DNA of 64,000 nt from Streptococcus mitis (GCF_005144795.1 NZ_SWFJ01000003.1:121776-185775); one strand, 5' to 3'. Shown: positions 9,101-17,060, counted from the stretch's first letter. Notes: generated from the sequence alone by a model not told the origin. Numbers and translations: made by a program.

Positions 9101-11118
9101 CTGGTGGCGATCTGGCAACAGCACCATTGGCCTTTGACAAGCAACCAACTCTCCTCTACTATCGTACCCAACTACCTGGCAAAGAAATCAGTAACACCTT
9201 GGCAGTAGCGATTCCGCAGGATGAAAGAAAAATTGCTGCGGTTAGCCTGGAAAAAGAACCTAAAAAGACGGTTTACAAAGAGGGAGAAAAACTGGACCTC
9301 AGAGGCGGAACACTCCGTGTTCAATACGAAGGGGGACGATCCGACGAGCTGATTAACCTTACTCACTCAGGTGTGACGGTATCTGGATACGATGATCATC
9401 AAAAAGGGGGACAAAACCTAACACTTCAATACCTTGGTTTACCAGTGTCAGGTGATCTAAAAGTCCAAGTGACAGGACAGGATGAAGGAAAAACAAAAGA
9501 AGTAGCGGGCTTGTATATTACTAAGAAACCAAAAACAGACTACCTAGTAGGAGAAAAACTGGATCTCTCTGAAGGTCGCTTTGGTGTTCTCTATGATGAT
9601 GAGGCAGAAGAGACTCACAGTTTTACTGATGAAGGTGTTGAAATCACGGGCTACGATGCTCAGAAGACTGGACGCCAGACCTTGACCCTGCATTACAAGG
9701 GGCACACAGCTGAGTTTGATGTCTTGGTTTCTCCAAAGGCTGCAGTTAATGATGAATACCTTAAACAAGAAATCACTGCTGCCCAAGGCCGTCAGTCAAC
9801 CCTTACTTATACCTTCTCAAGTGAGGACAAACAAGCTGTACTAGTAGAGAAACTCAATGCAGCGAAAGCTGTTGCAGAAAACCATGATGCCAGTCAAGAA
9901 GAAGTCAACAAAGCCTTGAATGAATTGAAACAAGCTGGAGCGGACTTAGATGGAAATCAACGTTATCAGACAGCTAGAGAAGAATTGGAAGGCTTGCTCG
10001 AATCCGTCCGTGAAAAAGATCCTAAATCTGAGTTGATTGAACAAGCAGAAACTTTGTTGGCTTCAGAGATGCCAACTCCACAAGCTTTTGCGGACATGAA
10101 AGAAAAGCTGAATAAGAAACTAGCTCCTGCAGAAGAGAGCCATCATGTTGGTAGCATGGATCTAAGTGAAGTAGCCCCAACAGTTGAGGTCCTCCCTGAA
10201 CTAGTTGTTGAAACTGAAACAACAGCCTATGAACGTCAAGAGCGACCAAATGCGAACCTTCTTAAAGGTCAACGTCAACTTGTCCAAAAAGGAGAAGAAG
10301 GGCAGATTCGTCGTCTAGTAGAAATAGATGCTCAAGGAAATCGTATCCTTCGTACAACAGAAATTCTCAAGGAATCTGTTCCAGAGATTACCGAAGTAGG
10401 TACAAAAGTTCTATCAAGCAATCAACCAGCAGGAGGAGTTAAAGATTTAGTTCTGGAAACTCCGAAACTAGAAGTTGAAGAAATTGCAGTATCCTTTGAA
10501 CGTCAAGAACGTCCAAACTCAGAACTTCTCAAAGGACAAAGCCAGCTAGTTCAAGCAGGTGTGGAAGGACAAGTTCGTCACTTTGTAGAAGTAGATATCC
10601 AAGGCAAACGCACTCATCGTTCGACTGAGGTAGTCAAGGAAGCAATCCAAGAAATCATCGAAGTTGGAACAAAAGTTCTATCAAGCAACCAACCAGCAGA
10701 AGGAGTAAAAGACCTAGTTTTAGAAACTCCGAAACTAGAAGTTGAAGAAGTTACAGTATCCTTTGAACGTCAAGAACGTCCAAATTCAGAACTTCTCAAA
10801 GGTCAACGTCGTATTGTGCAAGCTGGAGAAGAAAGACAAATTCGTCGTTTTGTAGAAGTCGATGCCCAAGGCAATCGTACCCTTCGTACAATAGAAGTTC
10901 TCAAGGAAGCTCTTCCAGAAATTGTTGAAGTTGGAACGAAAGAAGAGCAAGACTCTCAAAAAACAGGTCAAGCTCTTTTAGCAACACCGACAAATGAAAA
11001 AGTAGGTAAAGAACTTCCAAATACTGGAGTAACAAGAAATGCTAGTCTAGTAGCACTAGGAATCCTCGGAGTGATGAGTGGATATGGCCTACTTGCTGGA
11101 AAGAAGAGAGAAAACTAA
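6130..11118 (+). CDS. endoD: Cell-wall-anchored endo-beta-N-acetylglucosaminidase D (GH85)
   Basis: A 1662-residue surface enzyme that cleaves the chitobiose core of N-linked glycans after trimming by exoglycosidases. Residues 1-38 form a YSIRK signal peptide (RYSIRKLSIGACSLMIG) with cleavage near VLAEQ. A low-complexity Pro/Glu/Lys linker follows. The GH85 catalytic domain spans about 155-520 with the family dyad N310 and E312 in DGYFINQETTG. A carbohydrate-binding/F5-8C-like region lies at about 560-950, two bacterial Ig-like repeats at about 1040-1210 and a FIVAR-like helical region at about 1212-1290. Three G5-type repeats of about 91 residues occupy 1353-1603. The sortase signal LPNTG is at 1629-1633, followed by a hydrophobic helix and KKREN. 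Ribosome site AGGAGG precedes ATG 6130. Length and order match the pneumococcal enzyme. Confidence 0.95.
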   Translation: MKDLFYEKRCRYSIRKLSIGACSLMIGSALFTSPVLAEQLSVSDTAVNTSAQATSTNETTNPDTAAIEKQLSEAENKVAEQPISENTPAITDLVNEKEEAKPAPTDKAEKPAQPTDKEGVKPEEAPQVVEKKADKPILADVPKNEEKSLRPKEIKFDTWEDLLKWEPGAREDDSINRSSVELAKRHRGQLVNEKASRRAKVQALANTNSKAKDHASVGGEEFKAYAFDYWQYLDSMVFWEGLVPTSDVIDAGHRNGVPVYGTLFFNWSNSIADQEKFVAALKQDEDGTFPIARKLVDLAKYYGFDGYFINQETTGDLVTPLGEKMRQFMLYTKEYAAKVNHPIKYAWYDAMTYKYGRYHEDGLGDYNYQFMQKEGDKVPADQLFANFNWNKEKNDHSVEMAKWLERSQYDVFAGLELQQGGSYKTKVKWDALLDEKGKLRLSLGLFAPDTITSLGKTGEDYHKNEDIFFTGYQGDPTAQKPADKEWYGIANLVADRTPAVGRTFTTSFNTGHGRKWFVDGKVSKDSEWNYRSVSGILPTWRWWQTSTGEKLRAEYDFTDAYNGGNSLKFSGDVAGKTDQDVRLYSTKLEVTEKTKLRVAHKGGKGSKVFMAFSTTPDYKFDDADAWKELTLSDDWTNEEFDLSSLAGKTIYAVKLFFEHEGAVKDYQFNLGQLTISDNHQAPQAPTGLSVVKQSLKNAQEAEAVIQFSGNQDADFYEVYEKDGDNWRLLTGSSASTIYLPRVSRSANATGSTQELKVVAVGKNGLRSEAATISFNWGMTVQDTTLPRPLAENIVPGATVIGSTFPNTEGGEGIEGMLNGTITSLSDKWSSGQLSGSVDIRLTQPRRVVRWVMDHAGAGGESVNDGLMNTKDFDIYYKDTDGEWKLAKEVRGNKAHVTDITLDKPITAQYWRLHVITSDNGTPWKAIRIYNWKMYEALDTESKNIPMAKVAARSLGNHQVQLGFSDVPAGATITVYDKTDSQTPITTLKTETGGDLATAPLAFDKQPTLLYYRTQLPGKEISNTLAVAIPQDERKIAAVSLEKEPKKTVYKEGEKLDLRGGTLRVQYEGGRSDELINLTHSGVTVSGYDDHQKGGQNLTLQYLGLPVSGDLKVQVTGQDEGKTKEVAGLYITKKPKTDYLVGEKLDLSEGRFGVLYDDEAEETHSFTDEGVEITGYDAQKTGRQTLTLHYKGHTAEFDVLVSPKAAVNDEYLKQEITAAQGRQSTLTYTFSSEDKQAVLVEKLNAAKAVAENHDASQEEVNKALNELKQAGADLDGNQRYQTAREELEGLLESVREKDPKSELIEQAETLLASEMPTPQAFADMKEKLNKKLAPAEESHHVGSMDLSEVAPTVEVLPELVVETETTAYERQERPNANLLKGQRQLVQKGEEGQIRRLVEIDAQGNRILRTTEILKESVPEITEVGTKVLSSNQPAGGVKDLVLETPKLEVEEIAVSFERQERPNSELLKGQSQLVQAGVEGQVRHFVEVDIQGKRTHRSTEVVKEAIQEIIEVGTKVLSSNQPAEGVKDLVLETPKLEVEEVTVSFERQERPNSELLKGQRRIVQAGEERQIRRFVEVDAQGNRTLRTIEVLKEALPEIVEVGTKEEQDSQKTGQALLATPTNEKVGKELPNTGVTRNASLVALGILGVMSGYGLLAGKKREN

Positions 11119-11153
11119 TCGATTTAGGATTCTTGCATTTCCTCATAACAACT

Positions 11154-11193
11154 AAAAACAAGGTTTGACTAATCTGCAGTCAAACCTCGTTTT
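11154..11193 (+). terminator. Terminator of endoD
   Basis: AAAAC-AGGTTTGACT / AGTCAAACCT-GTTTT around a seven-base loop, 36 bases after the stop. Confidence 0.9.
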
Positions 11194-11355
11194 AACTAGT
11201 AAAAATCAGTGGAAGAATGAGATGGGTTAACTAGTTTTTCTTGTATTACTTAGTGATTTGGAAAGGTTTTTCTAGTTTTGATTTTCAGAGATGCTAGTTT
11301 TTGTTGCAAGAAAGAACTGGAAAAGTTTAGGGTTTTTCTATCTCTTTTGCTGATT

Positions 11356-11367
11356 TTGTGATATAAT
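11356..11367 (+). promoter_or_regulatory. Extended -10 promoter of pgk
   Basis: TGTGA-TATAAT (TATAAT at 11362-11367), 33 bases before the ATG. No good -35 is visible, which is usual for extended -10 promoters in this genus. Confidence 0.65.
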
Positions 11368-11400
11368 TAACACGTATAAAAAAAGAAGGAGTCATATCTA

Positions 11401-12597
11401 ATGGCAAAATTGACTGTTAAAGACGTTGAATTGAAAGGGAAAAAAGTTCTCGTTCGTGTTGACTTCAACGTACCTGTAAAAGATGGCGTGATTACCAACG
11501 ACAACCGTATCACTGCAGCTCTTCCAACTATCAAGTACATCCTTGAACAAGGTGGACGTGCTATCCTCTTCTCTCACCTTGGCCGTGTGAAAGAAGAAGC
11601 TGATAAAGCTGGTAAATCACTTGCTCCTGTAGCTGCTGACTTAGCTGCTAAATTGGGCCAAGACGTTGTTTTCCCAGGTGTAACTCGTGGTGCTGAATTG
11701 GAAGCAGCTATCAACGCTCTTGAAGATGGACAAGTTCTCTTGGTTGAAAACACTCGTTACGAAGATGTTGACGGCAAAAAAGAATCTAAAAACGATCCTG
11801 AACTTGGTAAATACTGGGCATCACTTGGAGATGGTATCTTCGTAAACGATGCATTCGGTACAGCTCACCGTGCACACGCATCTAACGTTGGTATCTCAGC
11901 AAACGTTGAAAAAGCAGTTGCTGGTTTCCTTCTTGAAAACGAAATTGCCTACATCCAAGAAGCAGTTGAAGCTCCAGAACGTCCATTCGTGGCTATCCTT
12001 GGTGGTTCAAAAGTTTCAGACAAGATCGGTGTTATCGAAAACTTGCTTGAAAAAGCTGATAAAGTCCTTATCGGTGGTGGTATGACTTACACATTCTACA
12101 AAGCACAAGGTATCGAAATCGGTAACTCACTTGTAGAAGAAGACAAATTGGATGTTGCGAAAGCTCTTCTTGAAAAAGCAAACGGTAAATTGATCTTGCC
12201 AGTTGACTCAAAAGAAGCAAACGCCTTTGCTGGTTACACTGAAGTACGTGACACTGAAGGTGAAGCAGTTTCTGAAGGCTTCCTTGGTCTTGACATCGGT
12301 CCAAAATCTATCGCTAAATTTGACGAAGCTTTGACTGGTGCCAAAACAGTTGTATGGAACGGACCTATGGGTGTATTTGAAAACCCAGACTTCCAAGCTG
12401 GTACAATCGGTGTGATGGACGCTATCGTGAAACAACCAGGTGTTAAATCAATCATCGGTGGTGGTGACTCAGCTGCCGCAGCGATCAACCTTGGTCGCGC
12501 AGACAAGTTCTCATGGATTAGTACGGGCGGAGGTGCATCAATGGAACTTCTCGAAGGTAAAGTATTGCCAGGCTTGGCTGCACTTACAGAAAAATAA
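11401..12597 (+). CDS. pgk: Phosphoglycerate kinase
   Basis: Cytoplasmic glycolytic enzyme of 398 residues that transfers phosphate from 1,3-bisphosphoglycerate to ADP. The N-terminal RVDFNVP motif, the HLGR substrate-binding segment, the nucleotide-domain motifs [13 protein letters not shown] and GPMGVFE and the C-terminal [13 protein letters not shown] loop are all present and intact. The ribosome site AAGGAG lies just before ATG 11401. Codon use is strongly biased, as expected of a highly expressed gene. The gene is monocistronic. A diverged copy of its last codons occurs 100-300 bases downstream (see the pseudogene entry). Confidence 0.98.
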   Translation: MAKLTVKDVELKGKKVLVRVDFNVPVKDGVITNDNRITAALPTIKYILEQGGRAILFSHLGRVKEEADKAGKSLAPVAADLAAKLGQDVVFPGVTRGAELEAAINALEDGQVLLVENTRYEDVDGKKESKNDPELGKYWASLGDGIFVNDAFGTAHRAHASNVGISANVEKAVAGFLLENEIAYIQEAVEAPERPFVAILGGSKVSDKIGVIENLLEKADKVLIGGGMTYTFYKAQGIEIGNSLVEEDKLDVAKALLEKANGKLILPVDSKEANAFAGYTEVRDTEGEAVSEGFLGLDIGPKSIAKFDEALTGAKTVVWNGPMGVFENPDFQAGTIGVMDAIVKQPGVKSIIGGGDSAAAAINLGRADKFSWISTGGGASMELLEGKVLPGLAALTEK

Positions 12598-12613
12598 TTT
12601 CAGTCCGTTAGTC

Positions 12614-12637
12614 TCTACAAAATCCTGATTTTGTAGA
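12614..12637 (+). terminator. Hairpin downstream of pgk
   Basis: A perfect 11-base stem TCTACAAAATC / GATTTTGTAGA with a two-base loop, followed by AAAAAGG rather than a T-run. It may stabilise the pgk mRNA 3' end or act as a weak terminator. Confidence 0.5.
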
Positions 12638-12661
12638 AAAAGGAACAAAACTGAAACGTTA

Positions 12662-12690
12662 ACAAAAAGGTGGCTATGTCACCTTTTTGT
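12662..12690 (+). terminator. Terminator downstream of pgk
   Basis: ACAAAAAGGTG / CACCTTTTTGT around a seven-base loop, ending in a T-run. Confidence 0.85.
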
Positions 12691-12697
12691 GCTAGTG

Positions 12698-12891
12698 GAG
12701 GTATTTGTGACGCGGTGGTGGGGCATCAATGGAACTTCTTGAAGGTAATACTCTTCGAAAATCAAATTCAAACCACGTCAACGTCGCCTTGCCGTACTCA
12801 AGTACAGCCTGCGGCTAGTTTCCTAGTTTGCTCTTTGATTTTCATTGAGTATAAAGTTCTTCCAGGACTTGCAGCCTTGACAGAAAAATAA
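12698..12891 (+). pseudogene. Diverged duplicate of the pgk 3' end, split by a BOX element
   Basis: Bases 12714-12747 encode a [11 protein letters not shown] segment and bases 12854-12891 encode [12 protein letters not shown] followed by TAA. These are the final codons of pgk, with the same protein sequence for the end segment but different synonymous codons. A 105-base BOX element sits exactly between GGTA and AAAG; removing it with one TA copy restores the reading frame. Upstream of 12714 the similarity decays with small insertions. The fragment has no start or promoter and is not a gene. It looks like the tail of a foreign or older pgk allele left by recombination. Confidence 0.8.
12748..12852 (+). 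repeat. BOX element (boxA-boxC, no boxB)
   Basis: Begins ATACTCTTCGAAAATC, contains the boxA core CGTCAACGTCGCCTTGCCGTA and the boxC signature CCTGCGGCTAG, and ends TTTTCATTGAGTAT. Flanking TA dinucleotides look like a target duplication. Confidence 0.9.
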
Positions 12892-12997
12892 GATTTTATA
12901 AACAAATCAAAGGAGAGAGGAGTGAAAGTTCCTCTTTTCTTTTGCTCAAAATAAAAACGCTTCCTATCAACTATTCCTCATAAAATCAGCCAATTTA

Positions 12998-13006
12998 TGA
13001 TAAAAT
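12998..13006 (+). promoter_or_regulatory. Extended -10 promoter of the ArAE-like gene
   Basis: TGA-TAAAAT (13001-13006), 20 bases before ATG 13027. No clear -35. Confidence 0.5.
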
Positions 13007-13026
13007 GGAAATAGAAAGTTGAGATT

Positions 13027-13554
13027 ATGAGTTATTTTAAAAAATATAAATTCGATAAATCCCAGTTCAAACTTGGTATGCGAACCTTTAAAACAGGTAT
13101 TGCTGTTTTTCTAGTTCTCTTGATTTTTGGTTTTTTTGGCTGGAAAGGTCTTCAAATCGGTGCTTTGACAGCCGTTTTTAGCCTGAGAGAGAGTTTTGAT
13201 AAGAGTGTTCATTTTGGGACTTCGCGTATTCTAGGAAATAGTATCGGTGGCCTCTATGCCCTGGTCTTCTTCTTATTAAATACCTTTTTCCACGAAGCCT
13301 TTTGGGTGACCTTGGTAGTTGTTCCAATCTGCACCATGTTAACCATTATGACAAATGTAGCCATGAATAACAAAGCAGGTGTTATTGGTGGTGTAGCGGC
13401 TATGTTAATCATTACCCTATCGATTCCGAGTGGCGAAACAATTTTGTACGTATTTGCGCGTGTATCAGAAACTTTCATGGGAGTTTTTGTCGCAATTCTC
13501 GTAAATTACGATATTGACCGTATTCGACTCTTTTTAGAAAAAAAAGAAAAATAA
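13027..13554 (+). CDS. Aromatic acid exporter-like membrane protein (FUSC/ArAE_1, DUF939 type)
   Basis: A 175-residue membrane protein with an N-terminal cytoplasmic tail (residues 1-24), about four hydrophobic helices between residues 25 and 160 and a charged C-terminus. The pattern TGIAVFLVLLIF, LQIGALTAVFSLRESFDKS and GNSIGGLYALVF is that of small aromatic-acid-exporter-like proteins that form half of a FUSC-type transporter. Transport activity is inferred only from family. No strong ribosome site is present (AGTTGAGAT). It lies between pgk and glnR, the arrangement known in pneumococci, and its stop is followed at once by the GlnR box, so it is transcribed separately from glnRA. Confidence 0.8.
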   Translation: MSYFKKYKFDKSQFKLGMRTFKTGIAVFLVLLIFGFFGWKGLQIGALTAVFSLRESFDKSVHFGTSRILGNSIGGLYALVFFLLNTFFHEAFWVTLVVVPICTMLTIMTNVAMNNKAGVIGGVAAMLIITLSIPSGETILYVFARVSETFMGVFVAILVNYDIDRIRLFLEKKEK

Positions 13555-13571
13555 TGTTACATTTTATAACA
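13555..13571 (+). promoter_or_regulatory. GlnR operator
   Basis: TGTTA-N7-TAACA fits the GlnR/TnrA consensus TGTNA-N7-TNACA. It lies immediately upstream of the -35 of the glnR promoter, the standard place for autorepression under nitrogen excess. Confidence 0.88.
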
Positions 13572-13578
13572 TTATCAA

Positions 13579-13607
13579 TTGACGTTTGTCTTTTTTTAGA
13601 CTATAAT
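13579..13607 (+). promoter_or_regulatory. Sigma-A promoter of glnRA
   Basis: TTGACG (13579-13584), 17-base spacer, TATAAT (13602-13607), 23 bases before the glnR ATG. Confidence 0.88.
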
Positions 13608-13630
13608 AGACAGAAAGAAGGAAATTGTAA

Positions 13631-13987
13631 ATGAAGGAAAAAGAATTTCGCCGAAACATGGCTGTTTTTCCTATCGGCAGTGTTATGAAGTTGACCGATC
13701 TATCGGCGCGTCAGATTCGTTATTATGAAGATCAAGAGTTGATTAAGCCTGATCGAAATGAAGGGAATCGTCGCATGTATTCCTTGAATGACATGGATCG
13801 TCTGCTTGAAATCAAAGATTATATCTCTGAAGGTTATAATATCGCTGCCATTAAGAAAAAATATGCTGAACGTGAAGCGAAATCCAAGAAAGCGGTGAGT
13901 CAGACTGAAGTGCGTCGTGCACTTCACAATGAACTCCTCCAACAGGGTCGCTTTGCTTCAGTACGGTCACCTTTTGGTCGCGGTTAG
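13631..13987 (+). CDS. glnR: MerR-family nitrogen regulator GlnR
   Basis: A 118-residue DNA-binding repressor of nitrogen-assimilation genes that is activated by feedback-inhibited glutamine synthetase. The MerR winged helix-turn-helix is at about 14-80 (SARQIRYYEDQELIKPDRNEGNRRMYS). The C-terminal GlnR tail, ending in GRFASVRSPFGRG, interacts with glutamine synthetase. Ribosome site AGAAGGA precedes ATG 13631. It forms an operon with glnA 36 bases downstream, controlled by the GlnR box at 13555-13571. Confidence 0.96.
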   Translation: MKEKEFRRNMAVFPIGSVMKLTDLSARQIRYYEDQELIKPDRNEGNRRMYSLNDMDRLLEIKDYISEGYNIAAIKKKYAEREAKSKKAVSQTEVRRALHNELLQQGRFASVRSPFGRG

Positions 13988-14023
13988 GCAACCGCAAGTA
14001 GTCATACATTAAGGAGAAAACTC

Positions 14024-15370
14024 ATGCCAATCACAGCTGCAGATATTCGTCGTGAAGTCAAGGAAAAAAATGTTACCTTTATTCGTCTCATGTTCTCAGA
14101 TATTTTGGGAACCATGAAAAACGTCGAAATTCCTGCCACAGATGAACAGTTAGATAAAGTCTTGTCAAACAAGGCTATGTTTGATGGATCTTCTATCGAA
14201 GGTTTTGTACGTATCAATGAATCAGATATGTACTTGCATCCTGACTTGGATACATGGACAGTCTTCCCTTGGGGAGATGAAAACGGAAGTGTTGCAGGTT
14301 TGATCTGTGATGTCTATACAACAGAAGGTGAACCATTTGCAGGTGACCCTCGTGGTAATCTCAAACGTGCTCTTCGTCACATGGAAGAAGTGGGGTTCAA
14401 ATCCTTCAACCTTGGGCCAGAGCCAGAATTCTTCCTATTTAAACTGGATGAAAATGGTGACCCAACACTTGAAGTAAATGATAAGGGTGGCTACTTTGAT
14501 TTGGCGCCTACTGACCTTGCGGACAATACACGTCGTGAGATTGTGAATGTCTTGACCAAAATGGGATTTGAAGTAGAAGCCAGTCACCACGAGGTTGCGG
14601 TTGGACAACATGAGATTGACTTTAAGTACGATGAAGTTCTCCGTGCTTGTGATAAGATTCAAATCTTTAAACTTGTTGTTAAAACCATTGCTCGCAAACA
14701 TGGTCTTTATGCAACCTTTATGGCAAAACCAAAATTTGGTATTGCTGGATCAGGTATGCACTGTAATATGTCCTTGTTTGATGCAGAAGGAAACAATGCC
14801 TTCTTTGATCCAAATGATCCAAAAGGAATGCAGTTGTCAGAAACGGCCTACTATTTCCTTGGCGGTTTGATCAAGCATGCCTACAACTATACTGCCATCA
14901 TGAACCCAACGGTTAACTCATACAAACGTTTGGTTCCAGGTTATGAAGCGCCTGTTTACATTGCTTGGGCTGGTCGTAACCGTTCGCCACTTGTGCGCGT
15001 GCCTGCTTCACGTGGTATGGGAACTCGTCTTGAGTTGCGTTCAGTGGATCCGATGGCAAACCCATACATCGCTATGGCGGTTCTTTTGGAAGTTGGTTTG
15101 CATGGTATTGAAAACAAAATTGAAGCACCAGCTCCTATCGAAGAAAATATCTACATCATGACAGCAGAAGAGCGTAAGGAAGCTGGCATTACAGACCTTC
15201 CATCAACTCTTCACAACGCTTTGAAAGCTCTGACTGAAGATGAAGTTGTTAGAGCAGCTCTTGGAGAACATATCTATACTAGTTTCCTTGAAGCTAAACG
15301 AATCGAATGGGCAAGTTATGCAACCTTCGTTTCACAATGGGAAATTGATAACTATTTAGATCTTTACTAA
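14024..15370 (+). CDS. glnA: Type I glutamine synthetase
   Basis: A 448-residue cytoplasmic enzyme that forms glutamine from glutamate, ammonia and ATP. The catalytic signatures are intact: the beta-grasp motif [13 protein letters not shown], the metal ligand segment GPEPEFFLF, the ATP-binding [18 protein letters not shown] and [21 protein letters not shown]. It has the short GSI-alpha length and lacks an adenylylation tyrosine loop, as expected of a Firmicute enzyme regulated by feedback and by contact with GlnR. AAGGAGA precedes ATG 14024. It is the second gene of the glnRA operon and is followed by a terminator. Confidence 0.98.
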   Translation: MPITAADIRREVKEKNVTFIRLMFSDILGTMKNVEIPATDEQLDKVLSNKAMFDGSSIEGFVRINESDMYLHPDLDTWTVFPWGDENGSVAGLICDVYTTEGEPFAGDPRGNLKRALRHMEEVGFKSFNLGPEPEFFLFKLDENGDPTLEVNDKGGYFDLAPTDLADNTRREIVNVLTKMGFEVEASHHEVAVGQHEIDFKYDEVLRACDKIQIFKLVVKTIARKHGLYATFMAKPKFGIAGSGMHCNMSLFDAEGNNAFFDPNDPKGMQLSETAYYFLGGLIKHAYNYTAIMNPTVNSYKRLVPGYEAPVYIAWAGRNRSPLVRVPASRGMGTRLELRSVDPMANPYIAMAVLLEVGLHGIENKIEAPAPIEENIYIMTAEERKEAGITDLPSTLHNALKALTEDEVVRAALGEHIYTSFLEAKRIEWASYATFVSQWEIDNYLDLY

Positions 15371-15378
15371 TATAGAAG

Positions 15379-15406
15379 AAAGATTGCCTGAGGGCGATCT
15401 TTTTTC
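15379..15406 (+). terminator. Terminator of glnRA
   Basis: AAGAT-GCC / GGC-ATCTT hairpin followed by TTTTTTC. Confidence 0.85.
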
Positions 15407-15415
15407 TTGCGTTTT

Positions 15416-15459
15416 ATATCGAGGTGTGATATATTTTTTATAACGAAGTGCGATATATC
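15416..15459 (+). promoter_or_regulatory. Direct-repeat operator region upstream of padR-like gene
   Basis: Two near-identical 17-18 base direct repeats, ATCGAGGTGTGATATAT and AACGAAGTGCGATATAT, lie in tandem before the PadR-type regulator. They are probably the binding sites for its autorepression; this is inferred from position only. Confidence 0.55.
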
Positions 15460-15483
15460 GAATTGAATAGGAGGTGGTTATAA

Positions 15484-15804
15484 ATGGAATTAACGGATAA
15501 GATTCGTCGAGTTTATCTTCCGATGACGGAAACGGGCTTTTATATCTTGTTCTGTCTGCAAAAGGAAGGTCATGGTTATAGTATTACGCAAAAGGTCAAG
15601 GAGATGACGGATTCGCAAGTTTCGATTAGTCCTGGAACTATGTATGGAACCTTGTCAAAAATGGAAAAGGATGGTTTGATTTTCTTTGTCCGCGAAGAGG
15701 AAAAACGGAAAATCTATCAGATAACAGACTTGGGACGAAAAGTCTTAGATATTGAATTGAAGCGTATTGAACGGCTCTATAGAAACAGTCGGGAGGAAGG
15801 ATGA
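15484..15804 (+). CDS. PadR-family transcriptional regulator
   Basis: A 106-residue winged-helix repressor. The PadR core is recognisable: GFYILFCLQKEGHGYSITQKVKE, SPGTMYGTLSKMEKDGLI and the basic wing EEEKRKIYQITDLGRKVL. The C-terminal dimer helix is short, as in the small PadR-s2 group. AGGAGGTGG precedes ATG 15484. The stop overlaps the next start (ATGA), so it is coupled to two DUF2812 membrane proteins, a very common PadR-DUF pairing in Firmicutes in which the regulator represses its own operon in response to membrane or envelope-active compounds. That role is an inference from family context. Confidence 0.9.
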   Translation: MELTDKIRRVYLPMTETGFYILFCLQKEGHGYSITQKVKEMTDSQVSISPGTMYGTLSKMEKDGLIFFVREEEKRKIYQITDLGRKVLDIELKRIERLYRNSREEG

Positions 15805-16379
15805 TGGAAAAGAAAATTGTTTATCGAATTTTTACAATTGCGGATTATGAGAGGGAGGCTCTATACTTTAGAGAAATGCATGCTAAAGGCTGGAAACTTA
15901 GGAAAGTAAGCTATTCTATCTTATTGTTTGCAGTTAAGTATACCTTTGAAAAGTGTCAGCCTGAGCAAGTGTCTTATCAGTTGGACTTTTATCCTATGAA
16001 AAAATCAGAGAGAGCCTCCTATTTACAACTATTTAAAGGCTGTGGCTGGGAGCATATTACAGACTTTAATAGTTTTTCTTATTTTAGAAAAGCACATTCT
16101 GAAATTGAATCGAATGCAGAATTTGAAATCTATAATGACGCGGCCGGGAAGTTAGCTATGGTGAATCGCATTTTAAGACTGCGATTAGTACCTGTTTTAC
16201 TTTTGATAGCCATACATATACCATTCTTATTTAAATTGCTCAATAGAAGTAATGCGTATGGTCTATGGAGTTTACTTGCGGTCGGGCTAGATATTTTCTT
16301 ATCTTTGATCCTTTTGTTAATGGTTTCTTCTATTGGCTGGAAGTTATGGCATAAAAAGAAGGAATTATCAGATTTATGA
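15801..16379 (+). CDS. DUF2812 domain membrane protein, first copy
   Basis: A 192-residue protein with a soluble N-terminal DUF2812 domain (about 7-105, containing FREMHAKGWKLRKVS, a repeated YxxExxxxFREMHAKGW pattern and GCGWEHITDFNSFSYFRK) and two C-terminal membrane helices at about 128-150 and 155-180. Start ATG 15801 (or 15804) follows GGAGGAAGG and overlaps the padR stop. The function of DUF2812 proteins is unknown; linkage to PadR suggests an envelope-stress or drug-response role. A second copy follows. Confidence 0.85.
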   Translation: MMEKKIVYRIFTIADYEREALYFREMHAKGWKLRKVSYSILLFAVKYTFEKCQPEQVSYQLDFYPMKKSERASYLQLFKGCGWEHITDFNSFSYFRKAHSEIESNAEFEIYNDAAGKLAMVNRILRLRLVPVLLLIAIHIPFLFKLLNRSNAYGLWSLLAVGLDIFLSLILLLMVSSIGWKLWHKKKELSDL

Positions 16380-16413
16380 TAGGGTAGGTATGCTCAAAAT
16401 TGGAGGGGAAGTC

Positions 16414-16926
16414 ATGATAAATAAAAAGCAATTTCGAATCTTCACTATTCTTGATTTGGACAAGAAGGAAGAATATTTACATGAGATGCATTTGAAAGGT
16501 TGGAGGTATAGAACTAGTCGTTTTGGTTTGTTCTATTTTGATCAATCTCAACCAGACGATGTCATATACTGTATCTATGATTCTAGATTTCTTAAAAAAT
16601 ATAAGCATGAACTGCAAGATTTTAGAGATAGAGGTTGGGAATTAATAGGAGCAGGTTCTTGTTCGATTCTTCGTAAATCGTCTTCTGATATACTTTCAGA
16701 GGATCAAGTCTATATGAGTAAGGGGCTCAGATGGAAAGTTATGCGATCTAGACTTCGTTCCTGTACAGCTACTTTCTTAGGTGGTCTTGTTGTCTGTATG
16801 AGTCTATTTAAAGAGGAGCTTTCTATGTCTTTCTTTATTATTTTTCTTTTATATGCTTTTCTGATTTCTTATCTAATCTATGGTTTTTTTAGACTTAAAA
16901 GGAAATACCAAGTAGATGAACAGTGA
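16414..16926 (+). CDS. DUF2812 domain membrane protein, second copy
   Basis: A 170-residue paralogue of the preceding protein, with the same HEMHLKGWRYRTSRFGLFYF and DRGWELIGAGSCSILRK landmarks and two C-terminal membrane helices. I chose ATG 16414 (MINKKQFRIF), which follows GGAGGGG, rather than an earlier in-frame ATG at 16333 that would overlap the previous gene by 47 bases without a ribosome site. It is the last gene of the padR operon and ends 24 bases before the CIRCE hairpin that probably also terminates it. Confidence 0.82.
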   Translation: MINKKQFRIFTILDLDKKEEYLHEMHLKGWRYRTSRFGLFYFDQSQPDDVIYCIYDSRFLKKYKHELQDFRDRGWELIGAGSCSILRKSSSDILSEDQVYMSKGLRWKVMRSRLRSCTATFLGGLVVCMSLFKEELSMSFFIIFLLYAFLISYLIYGFFRLKRKYQVDEQ

Positions 16927-16950
16927 GTTTTTAGGTCTTCAGACTGATTT

Positions 16951-16977
16951 TTAGCACTCTTGATAAAAGAGTGCTAA
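16951..16977 (+). promoter_or_regulatory. CIRCE operator 1 upstream of hrcA, also acting as a terminator hairpin
   Basis: TTAGCACTC-N9-GAGTGCTAA is a perfect CIRCE element, the HrcA binding site. It is followed directly by TTTTTT, so the same hairpin fits a rho-independent terminator for the upstream DUF2812 operon. Confidence 0.93.
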
Positions 16978-16994
16978 TTTTTTGAGTTTTTATC

Positions 16995-17022
16995 TTGACA
17001 TTCTCTTTTAAGGGTGTATAAT
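16995..17022 (+). promoter_or_regulatory. Promoter of the hrcA-grpE-dnaK operon
   Basis: TTGACA (16995-17000), 16-base spacer, TG-TATAAT (TATAAT 17017-17022). It is flanked by two CIRCE elements. Confidence 0.92.
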
Positions 17023-17033
17023 AGAATCATAAG

Positions 17034-17060
17034 TTAGCACTTAAGTGTATCGAGTGCTAA
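17034..17060 (+). promoter_or_regulatory. CIRCE operator 2 in the hrcA leader
   Basis: TTAGCACTT-N9-GAGTGCTAA, one mismatch from perfect symmetry, just downstream of the start site region. Confidence 0.93.

Noticed and set aside
12670..12891. A 73-codon open frame on the plus strand downstream of pgk
   Set aside because: It is a composite of a terminator, a decayed pgk fragment and a BOX element; only the last 12 codons have a protein origin.
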